In this document: positions 20,732 to 30,284 of the stretch, in pieces | How the letters are laid out: each line of letters starts with the position of its first letter | Numbering within the stretch: the stretch's first letter is position 1 | Assembly: GCF_003096695.1 (NCBI RefSeq) | Contig: NZ_QEKY01000004.1 | Span: 1 to 64,000, forward strand | Direction: 5' to 3' | DNA from: Porphyromonas loveana | GTDB lineage: Bacteria; Bacteroidota; Bacteroidia; Bacteroidales; Porphyromonadaceae | DNA: 64,000 bases | The notes under the pieces: model-generated | Told to the model about the DNA's origin: nothing | The model's input: the letters and a program-made list of their open reading frames with translations, nothing else | Database searches by the model: none | Program-made: the position numbers and the translations under genes

Positions 20732-21961
20732 ATGGTTTTGTCAGAAAAAGCAAAGTATCACGTTGACCTTGAGCATCGCTATGGTGCTCACAACTATCAT
20801 CCGCTTGAGGTCGTTCTATCCCGTGGGCAAGGAGCCTATGTATGGGATGTTGACGGAAAGCGTTATTTCGATTTCCTTTCGGCTTATAGTGCCGTCAATC
20901 AAGGACACTGCCACCCTAAGATCGTAACAGCTCTGAAGGAGCAGGCCGAGAAGATCTGCCTCACTTCGCGTGCATTCTACAATGATTGTTTGGGTGAATA
21001 TGAAGAGTTCATGCACCACTACTTCGGTTACGACAAGATGTTGCCGATGAACTCCGGTGCCGAAGCTGTGGAGACAGCCCTCAAGCTGGCTCGCCGCTGG
21101 GGCTATCGCGTCAAAGGTATTCCCGAGGGAAAAGCTGTTATCATCGTCTGTGATGGCAACTTCCATGGCCGCACCATCAGTATCGTATCTATGAGCTCAG
21201 ATCCGGACAGCTACACGGACTATGGTCCTTATACGCCCGGCTTTGTGCGCATTCCTTATAATGATATCCCCGCCTTGGAGAAAGCGTTGCAAGAGCACAA
21301 AGATCATGTGGCCGCTTTCATGGCCGAGCCTATCCAAGGTGAGGCCGGCGTCTTTGTTCCCGATGACGGATATATCGGCCGTGCGGCAGAGCTGTGTCGT
21401 CAGTACAATGTGCTCTTCGTAGCCGATGAGGTGCAGACCGGTATCGCCCGTACAGGACGTATGCTCTGCTGCGACCATGACAATGTGCGCCCCGATATTG
21501 TAGTCCTCGGTAAGGCTATATCCGGTGGTGTGCTGCCGGTGAGCTGCGTATTGGCCGATGACGAGATCATGCTCACCATCAAGCCGGGTGAGCACGGCTC
21601 CACATTCGGTGGTTTTCCCCTTGCTTGTAAGGTGGCCATCGCAGCCCTCACAGTGGTGAAGGAAGAGCGTCTGGCAGAGAAAGCCGAAGAGTTGGGGCAG
21701 TATTTCCGTGGAGAACTGCTCAAGATCCAAAGCCCGCTCTTGAAGTTGGTGCGCGGACGTGGTATGCTCAATGCCATTGTCATCGAGCCGCACAATGGAC
21801 ATGAAGCATGGGACGTATGCGAAGCGATGGCCGCGCGCGGTCTGCTGGCCAAGCCCACGCATCGCCATATCATCCGCTTGGCACCGCCTCTATGCATCAC
21901 GCGTGAGGAGCTGGCCGAAGCAGTGGAGATCATCAAAGAGTCAATCAAGATTCTGGAATAA
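20732..21961 (+). CDS. rocD: Ornithine aminotransferase
   Basis: A PLP enzyme that transfers the delta-amino group of ornithine to 2-oxoglutarate, giving glutamate semialdehyde and glutamate. The start at 20732 ([20 protein letters not shown]) gives 409 residues and the typical N-terminus. Fold-type I aminotransferase class III features: [48 protein letters not shown] (Asp binding the PLP ring), and [15 protein letters not shown] with the Schiff-base lysine. It heads a citrulline-to-glutamate set with ctlX (4 bp after its stop) and pruA. A TATATTTG box lies about 95 bp upstream. Confidence 0.93.
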   Translation: MVLSEKAKYHVDLEHRYGAHNYHPLEVVLSRGQGAYVWDVDGKRYFDFLSAYSAVNQGHCHPKIVTALKEQAEKICLTSRAFYNDCLGEYEEFMHHYFGYDKMLPMNSGAEAVETALKLARRWGYRVKGIPEGKAVIIVCDGNFHGRTISIVSMSSDPDSYTDYGPYTPGFVRIPYNDIPALEKALQEHKDHVAAFMAEPIQGEAGVFVPDDGYIGRAAELCRQYNVLFVADEVQTGIARTGRMLCCDHDNVRPDIVVLGKAISGGVLPVSCVLADDEIMLTIKPGEHGSTFGGFPLACKVAIAALTVVKEERLAEKAEELGQYFRGELLKIQSPLLKLVRGRGMLNAIVIEPHNGHEAWDVCEAMAARGLLAKPTHRHIIRLAPPLCITREELAEAVEIIKESIKILE

Positions 21962-21965
21962 TCCT

Positions 21966-22898
21966 ATGGCATTGATTCGCAAACAGGCTACCAATCGCGT
22001 CCTCATGGTGCGTCCGGCTCTCTTCGGCTACAATGCGGAGACAGCCACGAACAACAGTTTCCAGAAGGAGACGGGAGTCCCCGAAGCGGTAGCGCGTGAG
22101 GCTAAGAAAGAGTTTGACAGCTACGTGAATCTCTTACGCGACCACGGCGTGGATGTCTGGGTCATTCAGGACTCGAAGACGCCGCATACGCCGGACTCCA
22201 TATTTCCGAACAATTGGTTCAGTACACATATCACCGGAGAGTTGGTGTTGTATCCCATGTACGCCCCCAACCGCCAGCAGGAGCGCAAGCTGCCTATTCT
22301 GGCCACTGTGGGTGAGATGGAAGGTGTGGAACGCATCATCAATCTATCAGGCTACGAGCGAGACAACTGCTTCCTCGAAGGAACGGGCAGTATGGTCTTG
22401 GACAGGGTGAATCGCATCGCTTATTGCTGTGTATCCGAACGTACCCATATGAAAGTGCTGGAAGAGTTCTGTTCGGAACTTGATTACCGAGGGCTGATGT
22501 TCTCCGCCACGGATGCTGCCGGCGCCCCCATCTATCATACCAATGTGATGATGTGCGTGGCCACGGATTATGCAGTTATCTGTCTGGAGTGCATCCGCGA
22601 CGAGGAAGAGCGCCGTGCAGTGGAGGAGAGCCTGACCACGACGGGACACCGCATCGTCGCTATTACCAACGAGCAGGTGGAGCACTTCGCCGGTAATATG
22701 TTGGAGCTGCGAAGCGAAGCCGGAGAATCGCTGCTGATCATGAGTGCCGAGGCTCGCCGCTCACTGACCGAGGAACAGGTGGCTCTCATCGAACAGTACA
22801 GCACGATCGTGGCCCCCGAGCTATCTGTTATAGAAAAGAATGGAGGCGGATCGGCTCGCTGCATGCTGGCCGAGATCTTTTTGCCCCAAGCTGAGTAA
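21966..22898 (+). CDS. ctlX: Citrulline hydrolase CtlX-like (amidinotransferase superfamily)
   Basis: The start at 21966 (MALIRKQATNRVLMVRPALF) follows the rocD stop by 4 bp and gives 310 residues. It belongs to the guanidino-group-modifying superfamily: PDSIFPNNWFSTH near the N-terminus, YERDNCFLEGTGSMVLD, IYHTNVMMCV with the catalytic His, and GGSARCMLAEIFLP with the nucleophilic Cys. CtlX-type enzymes hydrolyse free citrulline to ornithine, CO2 and ammonia, and the adjacent rocD and pruA would take ornithine on to glutamate. Assignment over arginine deiminase or dimethylarginine hydrolase rests on family resemblance and this context. Confidence 0.8.
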   Translation: MALIRKQATNRVLMVRPALFGYNAETATNNSFQKETGVPEAVAREAKKEFDSYVNLLRDHGVDVWVIQDSKTPHTPDSIFPNNWFSTHITGELVLYPMYAPNRQQERKLPILATVGEMEGVERIINLSGYERDNCFLEGTGSMVLDRVNRIAYCCVSERTHMKVLEEFCSELDYRGLMFSATDAAGAPIYHTNVMMCVATDYAVICLECIRDEEERRAVEESLTTTGHRIVAITNEQVEHFAGNMLELRSEAGESLLIMSAEARRSLTEEQVALIEQYSTIVAPELSVIEKNGGGSARCMLAEIFLPQAE

Positions 22899-22956
22899 GC
22901 GTGTCTGGCAGTCTTTTGCTCGATACATTACTAATCATACATAAACAAAGAAAAAG

Positions 22957-24588
22957 ATGAATAATTCACATTTCAGTTTTGCCAAGCCGGCCAATGAACC
23001 GGTTTATAGCTATGCACCTGGTACGCCGGAAAGAAAAAAACTCAAGGAAGAGCTCCAACGTCAGCTCTCCACACCCATAGAAATTCCCATCATAATCGGA
23101 GGCAAAGAAATCCGCACGGGAGACATAGGCTCCGTCGTGATGCCACACAATCATGGCGTGCAGATCGCCACCTATCACAAGGTAGGAGAGAAGGAAGTGC
23201 TGCAGGCCATCGAAGCTGCCGAGAAGGCTCGTCAGGACTGGAGTCGTCTGCCTTGGACGGAGCGTGCTTCGGTGATGTTGCGCATAGCCGAGCTGGTAGC
23301 AACTAAGTATCGCTACGAGCTGGCCGCCTCGGTTATGCTCGGGCAGAGTAAAAATCCCATGCAGGCCGAGATTGATGCTCCTTGCGAGCTGATCGACTTC
23401 TTGCGCTTCGGTGCTTACTACGCCGGACAGATCTATGCCGACCAGCCCATCAGCGACAAAGGCATCCTCAATCGTGTCGAATATCGCTCTCTGGAGGGAT
23501 TCATTTTGGCCGTCACGCCTTTCAACTTCACCAGTATTGCATCTAATCTCAACCTTGCGCCGGCCATGATGGGTAATACATCCATCTGGAAGCCTTCTAC
23601 GACTGCTCTTCACAGCAACTACCTCTTGATGAAGATTTTCAAAGAGGCAGGTTTGCCCGACGGAGTCGTAAACTTCCTGCCCGGACAAGGCAGTCTGATC
23701 GGCCGTGTGGCTACTGCCAGCGAACATTTGGCCGGCTTCCATTTCACGGGTTCGACCGGTACTTTCAATACGCTGTGGAAGAGTATCGCCGGCAATATCG
23801 ACCGCTATCGCAACTATCCTCGCATCGTCGGTGAGACCGGTGGCAAGAACTTCGTCATGGTTCACCCCTCTGCCGAGGCTCGCGAAGTGGCTACGGCTCT
23901 GGTGCGCGGTGCATTCGAATACCAAGGCCAGAAGTGCTCTGCAGCCAGCCGTGCCTATATCCCGCGCTCTCTCTGGGGCAGTGTCAAGGAGATCATGGGC
24001 GACATGCTTGACAAGATCAAGATGGGGGATGTGATGCAGTTCGACAACTTCGTCAATGCTGTTATTGACGAGACTTCTTTCGACAACATCATGAAGTACG
24101 TAGATGCTGCCAAGCGCGATGCCGATGCACGGATCGTATTCGGTGGTGAGGGCGATAAGAGTGTGGGCTACTTCATCCGGCCGACCGTTATTGAGACGAC
24201 CAATCCCCGCTATGCTACTATGACCGACGAACTCTTCGGCCCCGTGCTGACGGTGTACGTTTACGAAGACAAGGACTTTGCCGATACACTGCGTCTGTGC
24301 GACGGCACGAGCCAGTATGCGCTCACCGGCTCCATCTTCTCGCACGACCGCTATGCCATCGAGCAGGCACTGGATGCACTGCGCTTCTCGGCGGGCAACT
24401 TCTACATCAACGACAAACCCACCGGAGCAGTCGTGGGGCAGCAGCCTTTCGGCGGTGCGCGTGCCAGCGGCACGAACGACAAGGCCGGCGGTCCGCTCAA
24501 CCTGATGCGCTGGTGCAATCCCCGCACGATCAAGGAAACCTTCGTGCCTCCCACGGACTATCCTTATCCGTTCTTGGCTGAGGACTAA
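22957..24588 (+). CDS. pruA: 1-pyrroline-5-carboxylate dehydrogenase
   Basis: An NAD-dependent aldehyde dehydrogenase oxidising glutamate gamma-semialdehyde to glutamate. The 543-residue length and N-terminal FAKPANEPVYSYAPGTPERK match the stand-alone P5C dehydrogenase. Key segments: TPFNFTSIASNLNLAPAMMG, FTGSTGTFNTLW, GETGGKNFVMVHP with the general-base Glu, and YQGQKCSAASRAY with the catalytic Cys. It follows ctlX by 58 bp in the same direction. Product glutamate can enter the glutamate dehydrogenase encoded 7 kb away. Confidence 0.95.
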   Translation: MNNSHFSFAKPANEPVYSYAPGTPERKKLKEELQRQLSTPIEIPIIIGGKEIRTGDIGSVVMPHNHGVQIATYHKVGEKEVLQAIEAAEKARQDWSRLPWTERASVMLRIAELVATKYRYELAASVMLGQSKNPMQAEIDAPCELIDFLRFGAYYAGQIYADQPISDKGILNRVEYRSLEGFILAVTPFNFTSIASNLNLAPAMMGNTSIWKPSTTALHSNYLLMKIFKEAGLPDGVVNFLPGQGSLIGRVATASEHLAGFHFTGSTGTFNTLWKSIAGNIDRYRNYPRIVGETGGKNFVMVHPSAEAREVATALVRGAFEYQGQKCSAASRAYIPRSLWGSVKEIMGDMLDKIKMGDVMQFDNFVNAVIDETSFDNIMKYVDAAKRDADARIVFGGEGDKSVGYFIRPTVIETTNPRYATMTDELFGPVLTVYVYEDKDFADTLRLCDGTSQYALTGSIFSHDRYAIEQALDALRFSAGNFYINDKPTGAVVGQQPFGGARASGTNDKAGGPLNLMRWCNPRTIKETFVPPTDYPYPFLAED

Positions 24589-24633
24589 AGCTCACTCTTA
24601 GGAAAGAGTTGTACATTACGTTTCCAATGGCCG

Positions 24634-24680
24634 AGGGGCTGTGTCATAACTTCGGTTATGCCATGGCCCCTTTTCTTTTT
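24634..24680 (+). terminator. Terminator of the rocD-ctlX-pruA unit
   Basis: An imperfect long stem built on AGGGGC...GCCCCT (24634-24670), with a TTCG loop in the middle, is followed by TTTTCTTTTT 46 bp after pruA. Confidence 0.75.
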
Positions 24681-24728
24681 GATAATAGGGCAAATCATCC
24701 TTTCTTTGCTCATACTCAATCTTTAATA

Positions 24729-25454
24729 ATGATGACAACGAACAGAAAGAAGTGGCTCGCAATGCTCATCCTCTTGCTGACGATGGCGGGAGGAACTGTG
24801 TCCGCACAGACCGTTTATGAACGTGAGCAGTACATCACCGAGGTCAAAGACCAAGTGGTCACATACCGAGTGGCTAAGACTCACATCCCGCTTTCGGGCG
24901 AGGTCAAGCTCATCGAGAATGCGCGCAAGTACATCATCGTCACTTTTCGGGACGGAATTATGGACGGGCCGTATCGGGAGTATCTCCACGGAGAGCTCGT
25001 CGCCAAAGCCACGTACCGTGAGGGACGCAAGAAGGGGCTGTACGAAGAATACTACGGCGGTAGCAAAGGTGGCATTCGCAAGCGGGCCACTTATGCCAAT
25101 GGTGAGATGAACGGCAAGGTCACTACCTTCTTCTCCAATGGCCGCACGGAGCGCGAGAGCAATTACATCAAAGGAAAAAAGGAGGGCGAAGAGCGGGTCT
25201 ATTCGCCCGAAGGCAGGGAAATAGCCATCAAGCACTACAAAGGCGACGAACTCCACGGCTCGTATGAGGAGACGGCCGACGAGGGCAACGGCATGAACGT
25301 TCGCATTCGCCGCACATACGACAGGGGCAAAATCCACGGCATGGAAATCACCGAAATCATCGACGCCCAAGGCAAGTTGCAATACCGAATCGAATGCCGC
25401 TACGAGCAGGGCAAAATGAAAGACCGCAAGCAAATCCCCATGACGAAGAGCTGA
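24729..25454 (+). CDS. Exported MORN-repeat protein
   Basis: The start at 24729 (MMTTNRKKWLAMLILLLTMA) gives a 241-residue product with a signal peptide cleaved near VSAQ. After residue ~60 the chain is made of repeats of the MORN/YwqK type: GIMDGPYREYLHGELVAKAT, GRKKGLYEEYYGG, GEMNGKVTTFFSNGR, KGKKEGEERVYSPEGR. Such proteins are often annotated as YwqK antitoxins, but no toxin partner is visible here and the protein is exported, so I do not call it an antitoxin. A periplasmic or outer-membrane binding role is likely. Confidence 0.75.
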   Translation: MMTTNRKKWLAMLILLLTMAGGTVSAQTVYEREQYITEVKDQVVTYRVAKTHIPLSGEVKLIENARKYIIVTFRDGIMDGPYREYLHGELVAKATYREGRKKGLYEEYYGGSKGGIRKRATYANGEMNGKVTTFFSNGRTERESNYIKGKKEGEERVYSPEGREIAIKHYKGDELHGSYEETADEGNGMNVRIRRTYDRGKIHGMEITEIIDAQGKLQYRIECRYEQGKMKDRKQIPMTKS

Positions 25455-25976
25455 TCGTCGTCTGGTATACAAAGCGGAATATCCTTCTCTTTGTGCCGAG
25501 ATAAAGGCGAATAGTGTTATGCGCCGAATGCATCTCACGTATGGTGTCAAAAAACGAGGCGCCAAAAGTTTTTCGATTATGCGCCAATTCTCCCAAAAAT
25601 ATGCACCAAAAAGAAAAAGAAATGGCGCCATTTTTCACGGATTTTGGTGCATGTTTTCATCGTTTTCTTACACGTAAATTGAAAATAATGAAACGATTCG
25701 CTGGTTGATTTTACTCGTAACCATTAACTACAGAGGTTATTATGCCCTCAATGATTATGTATTGTCTTCCTTGTGTATGACGCTTGATGGAGGTAGTCTC
25801 GTCTCTATCCACATGAAATGACAAGGGAAATTCTCATTCTTTCAACGTCCTCTCCCTTTGTCTTTTATCATAGTGAGGCTGAAGTAGGCGGAGAAATGCG
25901 GGTGGCTTCGTTTTTAGGATTGGAGGTTTTTTACGTACTTTGGCTGTGTTTTCGAACCAGTATTACTCGGATTGAT
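25455..25976. other. Intergenic region with a GCGCC-rich inverted repeat
   Basis: About 520 bp before the PASTA gene. An 11-bp inverted repeat (25601-25611 with 25642-25652) encloses the palindrome GGCGCC at 25624-25629, and GCGCC recurs at 25560 and 25582. This could form a terminator-like structure for the MORN gene. An open frame upstream of 25977 is in frame with the PASTA gene but lacks coding character. Confidence 0.4.
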
Positions 25977-26633
25977 ATGCAACTAAAGAATTTTTACCGG
26001 AAGCATCCCATCATCAGCACGCTGTTGCTCGTGATCGCGGCCTCCATTTTCATCTTTGTGGGGACGATGTTTGCTTTGGACATTTATACGAGGCACAATA
26101 GTTCTATCATCATGCCCGAATTGCGAGGCAAGGGGCTGAAAGAGGCTGAGCGACTCCTCGCGGAGCACGACCTCCGCTACGAGATCGTGGACTCTGTCTA
26201 TGATGCTTCCTTGGCGCCCGGGGTCGTGGTGGAGATGGTGCCGAGCAGTGGCAATACCGTCAAGCCCGGGCGCATTATCTTCCTCTCTATTACTGCACGC
26301 GATGCCCGCAAGGGTATCATCCCCGATCTCAAGGATATGTCCGGTCGTCAGGCCATGGCCGTTCTGAAGGGGTTGGGATTCGAACGCATCACCGAGCGAT
26401 ATGTGTCGGGCGATTACGTCAATCTGGCCGACGGCGTAGAGCTGGCCGATGGCCGCAGCGTTCCGGCCGGCACGCGTCTGCCGATCACCACGCCGCTGGT
26501 ACTGCGCATCGTCAATGGCTATGGCCCGCTGCTGGGTGATTCGCTCTTAATAGACGAATCCACTCCCTATGGCGCACAGGCCGACAGTCTGGGCGAAAAG
26601 AACGAGGATGAGCATAGCGAATCGTGGTGGTAA
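25977..26633 (+). CDS. Membrane-anchored PASTA-domain protein
   Basis: The start at 25977 (MQLKNFYRKHPIISTLLLVI) gives 218 residues: a short cytoplasmic tail, one membrane segment (~12-36) and periplasmic PASTA domains (PELRGKGLKEAERLLAEHDL at ~49-110; PDLKDMSGRQAMAVLKGLGF at ~117-185). PASTA domains bind peptidoglycan fragments or regulate cell-wall enzymes; here there is no kinase domain. It is followed by rluD at 21 bp and then ddl, a grouping that recurs in Bacteroidetes and suggests a role in wall synthesis. The acidic tail after ~190 is low complexity. Confidence 0.85.
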   Translation: MQLKNFYRKHPIISTLLLVIAASIFIFVGTMFALDIYTRHNSSIIMPELRGKGLKEAERLLAEHDLRYEIVDSVYDASLAPGVVVEMVPSSGNTVKPGRIIFLSITARDARKGIIPDLKDMSGRQAMAVLKGLGFERITERYVSGDYVNLADGVELADGRSVPAGTRLPITTPLVLRIVNGYGPLLGDSLLIDESTPYGAQADSLGEKNEDEHSESWW

Positions 26634-26654
26634 TCTAAGGAGGAGGACTCTGGC

Positions 26655-27773
26655 ATGAGCGACGAGCTGCGCTATCAGATGACCGAGGAGATGGCCGAGC
26701 TATTCGAAGAGGATGGGCTCGAAGACATCTCGGATGGCGGAATAGAGCTGGACGAAGACCGCTACGAGCACTTCCGTACGGTAGCCGACCCGGGGCAGAC
26801 GCTTATCCGCATCGACAAATTTCTTGTCGATCGGATGAACAACGCCACTCGCAGCCGTATCCAACAAGCAGCCGAGGCGGGAGCCATCTTTGTCAACGGG
26901 CTGCCCGTCCGAAGCAATTACCGCATCAAACCCGGCGACGTGGTGACGCTGGAGCTTCTGCGCCCCCGTCGCGAGTTGGAGATCATACCCGAAGATATTC
27001 CCCTCGATATTGTGTACGAGGACGATGTCCTGCTCGTCGTCAATAAGCCTGCCGGCCTTGTCGTGCATCCCGGTCATGGCAACTACACGGGTACGCTCGT
27101 CAATGCCTTGGCTTACTATCTGCGCGACGATCCCGAATACGACCCCATGGACCCGCGACTGGGACTGGTGCACCGCATTGACAAGGACACGAGCGGTCTG
27201 CTCGTCGTGGCCAAACGGGAAGAAGCCAAGTCCGATCTCTGCAAGCAATTCTACTACAAGACTACGCATCGCTCCTACCGCGCATTGGTATGGGGGCGCT
27301 TTGACTATCCCATCGGCACGGTCACGGGCAATATTGGACGTGACCTGAAAGATCGTTTGCAGATGGCAGTTTTTCCTCCCGACGGGGACATAGGCAAGCC
27401 TGCCGTCACGCACTACGAGGTGCTGGAAGAGTTGGCCTACGTGAGCTGGATAGAGTGTCGGCTGGAGACGGGGCGTACGCATCAGATCCGTGCACACATG
27501 AAGCATATCGGCCACACGCTCTTTGCGGATGAACGATATGGCGGCGACCAAATCCTGCGAGGCAACAACACGGCCAATTACCGCCGATTCGTGCAGAACT
27601 GTCTCGCCACTTGTCCGCGTCAGGCTCTCCATGCCAAGACGCTCGGCTTCCGTCATCCCATTACGGGAGAGGAGATGCGGTTCGACTCCGACCTGCCTGC
27701 CGATCTCACGGCTTTGCTTGAGCGCTGGCGCACGTACATCACTTATGCGTCCGAAGGACGTGAATACTATTGA
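26655..27773 (+). CDS. rluD: 23S rRNA pseudouridine synthase, RluD type
   Basis: The 372-residue RluA-family enzyme isomerises uridine in the helix 69 region of 23S rRNA. An acidic N-terminal extension (~1-45) precedes an S4 RNA-binding domain (~49-105: LIRIDKFLVDRMNNATRSRI). The catalytic domain shows NKPAGLVVHPGHGNYTGTLV and LVHRIDKDTSGLLV, with catalytic D176. The acidic extension is longer than in E. coli RluD. A GGAGGAGG-like site sits just before the ATG at 26655. It belongs to the PASTA-rluD-ddl run. Confidence 0.9.
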   Translation: MSDELRYQMTEEMAELFEEDGLEDISDGGIELDEDRYEHFRTVADPGQTLIRIDKFLVDRMNNATRSRIQQAAEAGAIFVNGLPVRSNYRIKPGDVVTLELLRPRRELEIIPEDIPLDIVYEDDVLLVVNKPAGLVVHPGHGNYTGTLVNALAYYLRDDPEYDPMDPRLGLVHRIDKDTSGLLVVAKREEAKSDLCKQFYYKTTHRSYRALVWGRFDYPIGTVTGNIGRDLKDRLQMAVFPPDGDIGKPAVTHYEVLEELAYVSWIECRLETGRTHQIRAHMKHIGHTLFADERYGGDQILRGNNTANYRRFVQNCLATCPRQALHAKTLGFRHPITGEEMRFDSDLPADLTALLERWRTYITYASEGREYY

Positions 27774-27847
27774 CGAGCGCCCTTGCGCTGCTCCCATTAC
27801 CTCATCTATCAAACAAGAATTTCTCCATACAGTATTAAATATATAGC

Positions 27848-28837
27848 ATGATGAAAAAACCTTTTGTCGCTGTCGTAGCAGGCGGCTATTCGGGAGAACA
27901 CTCCGTCTCGCTCAAGAGCGCAGCCGGCATTCTCTCATGGCTCGGACAAGATCCCTTCGCCACTTTTCTCGTACTCATCGAGCAAGAAGGGTGGTCGGTG
28001 CAGATAGCCGATGGCAAGCGAGTCCCTTTGGATAAGAATGATTTCAGCTTCGAAAACGAAGGAGAGCGCATCCGATTCGACTATGCATACATTACTATAC
28101 ACGGCACACCCGGGGAGAACGGGCTCTTGCAGGGCTATCTGGATATGATAGGCATCCCTTATAGCACGGGTGACACGCTTGTCGAGTCCCTAACCTTTAA
28201 TAAATATGTGTGCAATCGCTTCTTGTCCGGCTTCGGCATCCGCATTGCGGACTCTGTGCGTCTGACCGAGAGTGCCGTCTTGCCCGATGCGGAAGGGCTG
28301 ATCGTGCGCTTGGGACTGCCACTTTTCGTCAAGCCTAATGTGGGCGGCTCCAGCATTGCCACGACTAAGGTGGCTCAGCCCGACAAACTCCTGCCGGCTA
28401 TTGCACAGGCCTTTGTCGAGGGTAAAGAGGTGATGGTGGAGCGTCTGATCATCGGGACGGAAGTGACCTGCGGAGCTTTCCGCCGAGAGGGCAAGATCGT
28501 GGCACTTCCGGTAACGGAGGTGGTGGCGTACAACGAATTCTTCGACTTCGACGCCAAGTACAACGGTGCTGTCGAGGAAATCACGCCCGCGCGCATCAGT
28601 GATGATCTGACCGTCGCGATACAGCGACTCACGACAGCGATATATGAGCACCTCAACGCCTGCGGCATTATCCGCGTGGACTACATCATCGAAGCCGACG
28701 GAGTGCCCACGCTCTTGGAGGTGAATACCACCCCGGGCATGACGCCCACGAGCTTTATCCCGCAGCAGGTGCGAGCTGCAGGAATGGAGATGAAAGAGGT
28801 TCTTTGTTCTATCATTCAGGAGGGATTGTCCCACTGA
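27848..28837 (+). CDS. ddl: D-alanine--D-alanine ligase
   Basis: An ATP-grasp enzyme that joins two D-alanines for peptidoglycan precursors. The 329-residue length is typical. VVAGGYSGEHSVSLKSA is the N-terminal substrate-binding loop, FVKPNVGGSSIATTKV is the ATP-grasp segment, and VDYIIEADGVPTLLEVNTTPGMT holds the metal-binding Glu/Asn and the final substrate loop. An alternative ATG three bases downstream is equally possible. It follows rluD by 74 bp and precedes an acyltransferase by 18 bp, so all may be one envelope operon. Confidence 0.95.
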   Translation: MMKKPFVAVVAGGYSGEHSVSLKSAAGILSWLGQDPFATFLVLIEQEGWSVQIADGKRVPLDKNDFSFENEGERIRFDYAYITIHGTPGENGLLQGYLDMIGIPYSTGDTLVESLTFNKYVCNRFLSGFGIRIADSVRLTESAVLPDAEGLIVRLGLPLFVKPNVGGSSIATTKVAQPDKLLPAIAQAFVEGKEVMVERLIIGTEVTCGAFRREGKIVALPVTEVVAYNEFFDFDAKYNGAVEEITPARISDDLTVAIQRLTTAIYEHLNACGIIRVDYIIEADGVPTLLEVNTTPGMTPTSFIPQQVRAAGMEMKEVLCSIIQEGLSH

Positions 28838-28855
28838 TAACAAACGATCAACAGC

Positions 28856-30016
28856 ATGACAATGACAGATACGACAGCTTTCAACGATATAAGACCCTAT
28901 CTCAATGAAGAGATCCCTGCCGTAGTGGAGCGCTTGCTCTCCTCAGATGAGTTTCGCCACACCTTTGGTAAAATAATGCGGGATTATAAACCCGAAGCAT
29001 TAGAGCAGATGATGCGGCAGAGTACTACCATCGAGGAGTTCAAGAGTTCATTCGGTTATTCGGCTGTGCAGGCAGTGGCCAAGGCTTCGACTTTCAGTCT
29101 TTCGCTCAGCGGCAGGAGCAGGATACCCGAGAATAAGGCTTATACTTTTATCTCCAATCACCGTGACATCGTTTTGGATTCTGCCTTTCTCAATGTCCTA
29201 CTTGCCGATATCCAATACAAGATGCCGCAAGTAGCCATCGGCGACAACTTGCTGTCACGTCCCTGGGTGGAGGACTTTGTGCGCCTCAATGGTAGTTTCA
29301 TTGTTCGTCGCGGTGTGAATATGCGCGAACTGATCGCTCAGTCCCAAAAGCTTTCGGCCTACATCCGCCACACGATAACGACCACGGGCGACTCCATCTG
29401 GATAGCCCAGCGCGAAGGACGTGCCAAGGATGCCGACGACAGGACGCAGAGCAGTGTGCTCAAGATGCTGGCCATGAGTGGCGGCAACTGGGGAGCACAG
29501 AGCCTCGCAGAGCTGCAGATCGTGCCGCTTTCGCTCAGTTACGAATACGATCCTTGCGACTATCTGAAGGCTCGTGAGATGCTTCGCAAGAAACGCAACC
29601 CCGGCTATAAAAAAGCTCCCGGGGAAGATATGCTCAACATGCAGACCGGTATATTCGGCTACAAGGGGCGTGTGCATTTTACAATAGGTACGCCGCTTGC
29701 CGATTTGATCGGCTCCGTTTCGCCTGATCTGCCACAAGTGCAGCAGTTTGCAGAGGTGGCACGTCTGATCGATCTGGAGATTCATCGTCGCTATCGTCTC
29801 TATCCGGGCAATTATGTAGCGTGGGATATGCTTGACGGCGTGGATCATGCCGGAACGCATTACAGCCCAGAAGAGCGAGAAACTTTCTTGAACTATCTGT
29901 CGGGACAAGTCGAAAAGATAGAAATGGAAGATAAGGATGTGGACACACTGACGCGACTCATCCTCACCATGTACGCCAATCCTGCTAAAGCATACTACGC
30001 TGCTCAGGCCGTTTAG
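28856..30016 (+). CDS. Acyl-glycerol-phosphate acyltransferase-like protein
   Basis: The 386-residue product contains FISNHRDIVLDSAFLN at residues 98-113, the catalytic NHx-D block of PlsC-type acyltransferases, although the spacing H102 to D108 is one residue longer than the canonical HX4D. LNGSFIVRRGVN and WIAQREGRAKDADDRTQSSV correspond to the glycerol-phosphate-binding blocks. It should acylate a lysophospholipid or an amino-acid lipid at the inner membrane. No clear membrane segment is present. It follows ddl by 18 bp. Confidence 0.75.
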   Translation: MTMTDTTAFNDIRPYLNEEIPAVVERLLSSDEFRHTFGKIMRDYKPEALEQMMRQSTTIEEFKSSFGYSAVQAVAKASTFSLSLSGRSRIPENKAYTFISNHRDIVLDSAFLNVLLADIQYKMPQVAIGDNLLSRPWVEDFVRLNGSFIVRRGVNMRELIAQSQKLSAYIRHTITTTGDSIWIAQREGRAKDADDRTQSSVLKMLAMSGGNWGAQSLAELQIVPLSLSYEYDPCDYLKAREMLRKKRNPGYKKAPGEDMLNMQTGIFGYKGRVHFTIGTPLADLIGSVSPDLPQVQQFAEVARLIDLEIHRRYRLYPGNYVAWDMLDGVDHAGTHYSPEERETFLNYLSGQVEKIEMEDKDVDTLTRLILTMYANPAKAYYAAQAV

Positions 30017-30060
30017 TCGGTTTGCTTGGATGCTGTAGGAGCCGTCGTTTTATATTTGAG

Positions 30061-30116
30061 GGCTGTGCCACACCTTGTCGAATGCCTCGACGGGGTGGGG
30101 CACAGCTTTTATTTTT
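30061..30116 (+). terminator. Terminator of the acyltransferase unit
   Basis: A stem pairing 30061-30069 with 30099-30107 (GGCTGTGCC...GGCACAGCT) is followed by TTTATTTTTC, 45 bp after the stop. Confidence 0.7.
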
Positions 30117-30181
30117 CTCCTGTTCTTAGCGCAGCGAGGAGATTGTAAAGCCTTTTCTTATTTGAATTTTGAGGTGGTGAA

Positions 30182-30213
30182 TTTGTGTATCTTTATATAA
30201 AAACCTATATTTG
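30182..30213 (+). promoter_or_regulatory. Bacteroidetes-type promoter of the aquaporin gene
   Basis: TTTG at 30182-30185 and TATATTTG at 30206-30213 are separated by exactly 20 bp, matching the TTTG-N19/20-TAnnTTTG consensus of the phylum's main sigma factor. It lies 72 bp upstream of the aquaporin start. Confidence 0.65.
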
Positions 30214-30284
30214 GGGTAAATAAGTTTTTCCAACGGGAAATCTCTTGTGGTTTCCCATAGTTCTCATTTAAAAACAAAGAAAGT

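Noticed and set aside
22966-24345. A 459-codon open frame on the minus strand of pruA
   Set aside because: It lies wholly antisense to a clearly recognised enzyme gene and reflects codon bias, not a gene.
24729-25454. Antitoxin of a YwqK-type toxin-antitoxin pair
   Set aside because: The protein has a signal peptide and MORN repeats, with no toxin gene beside it.
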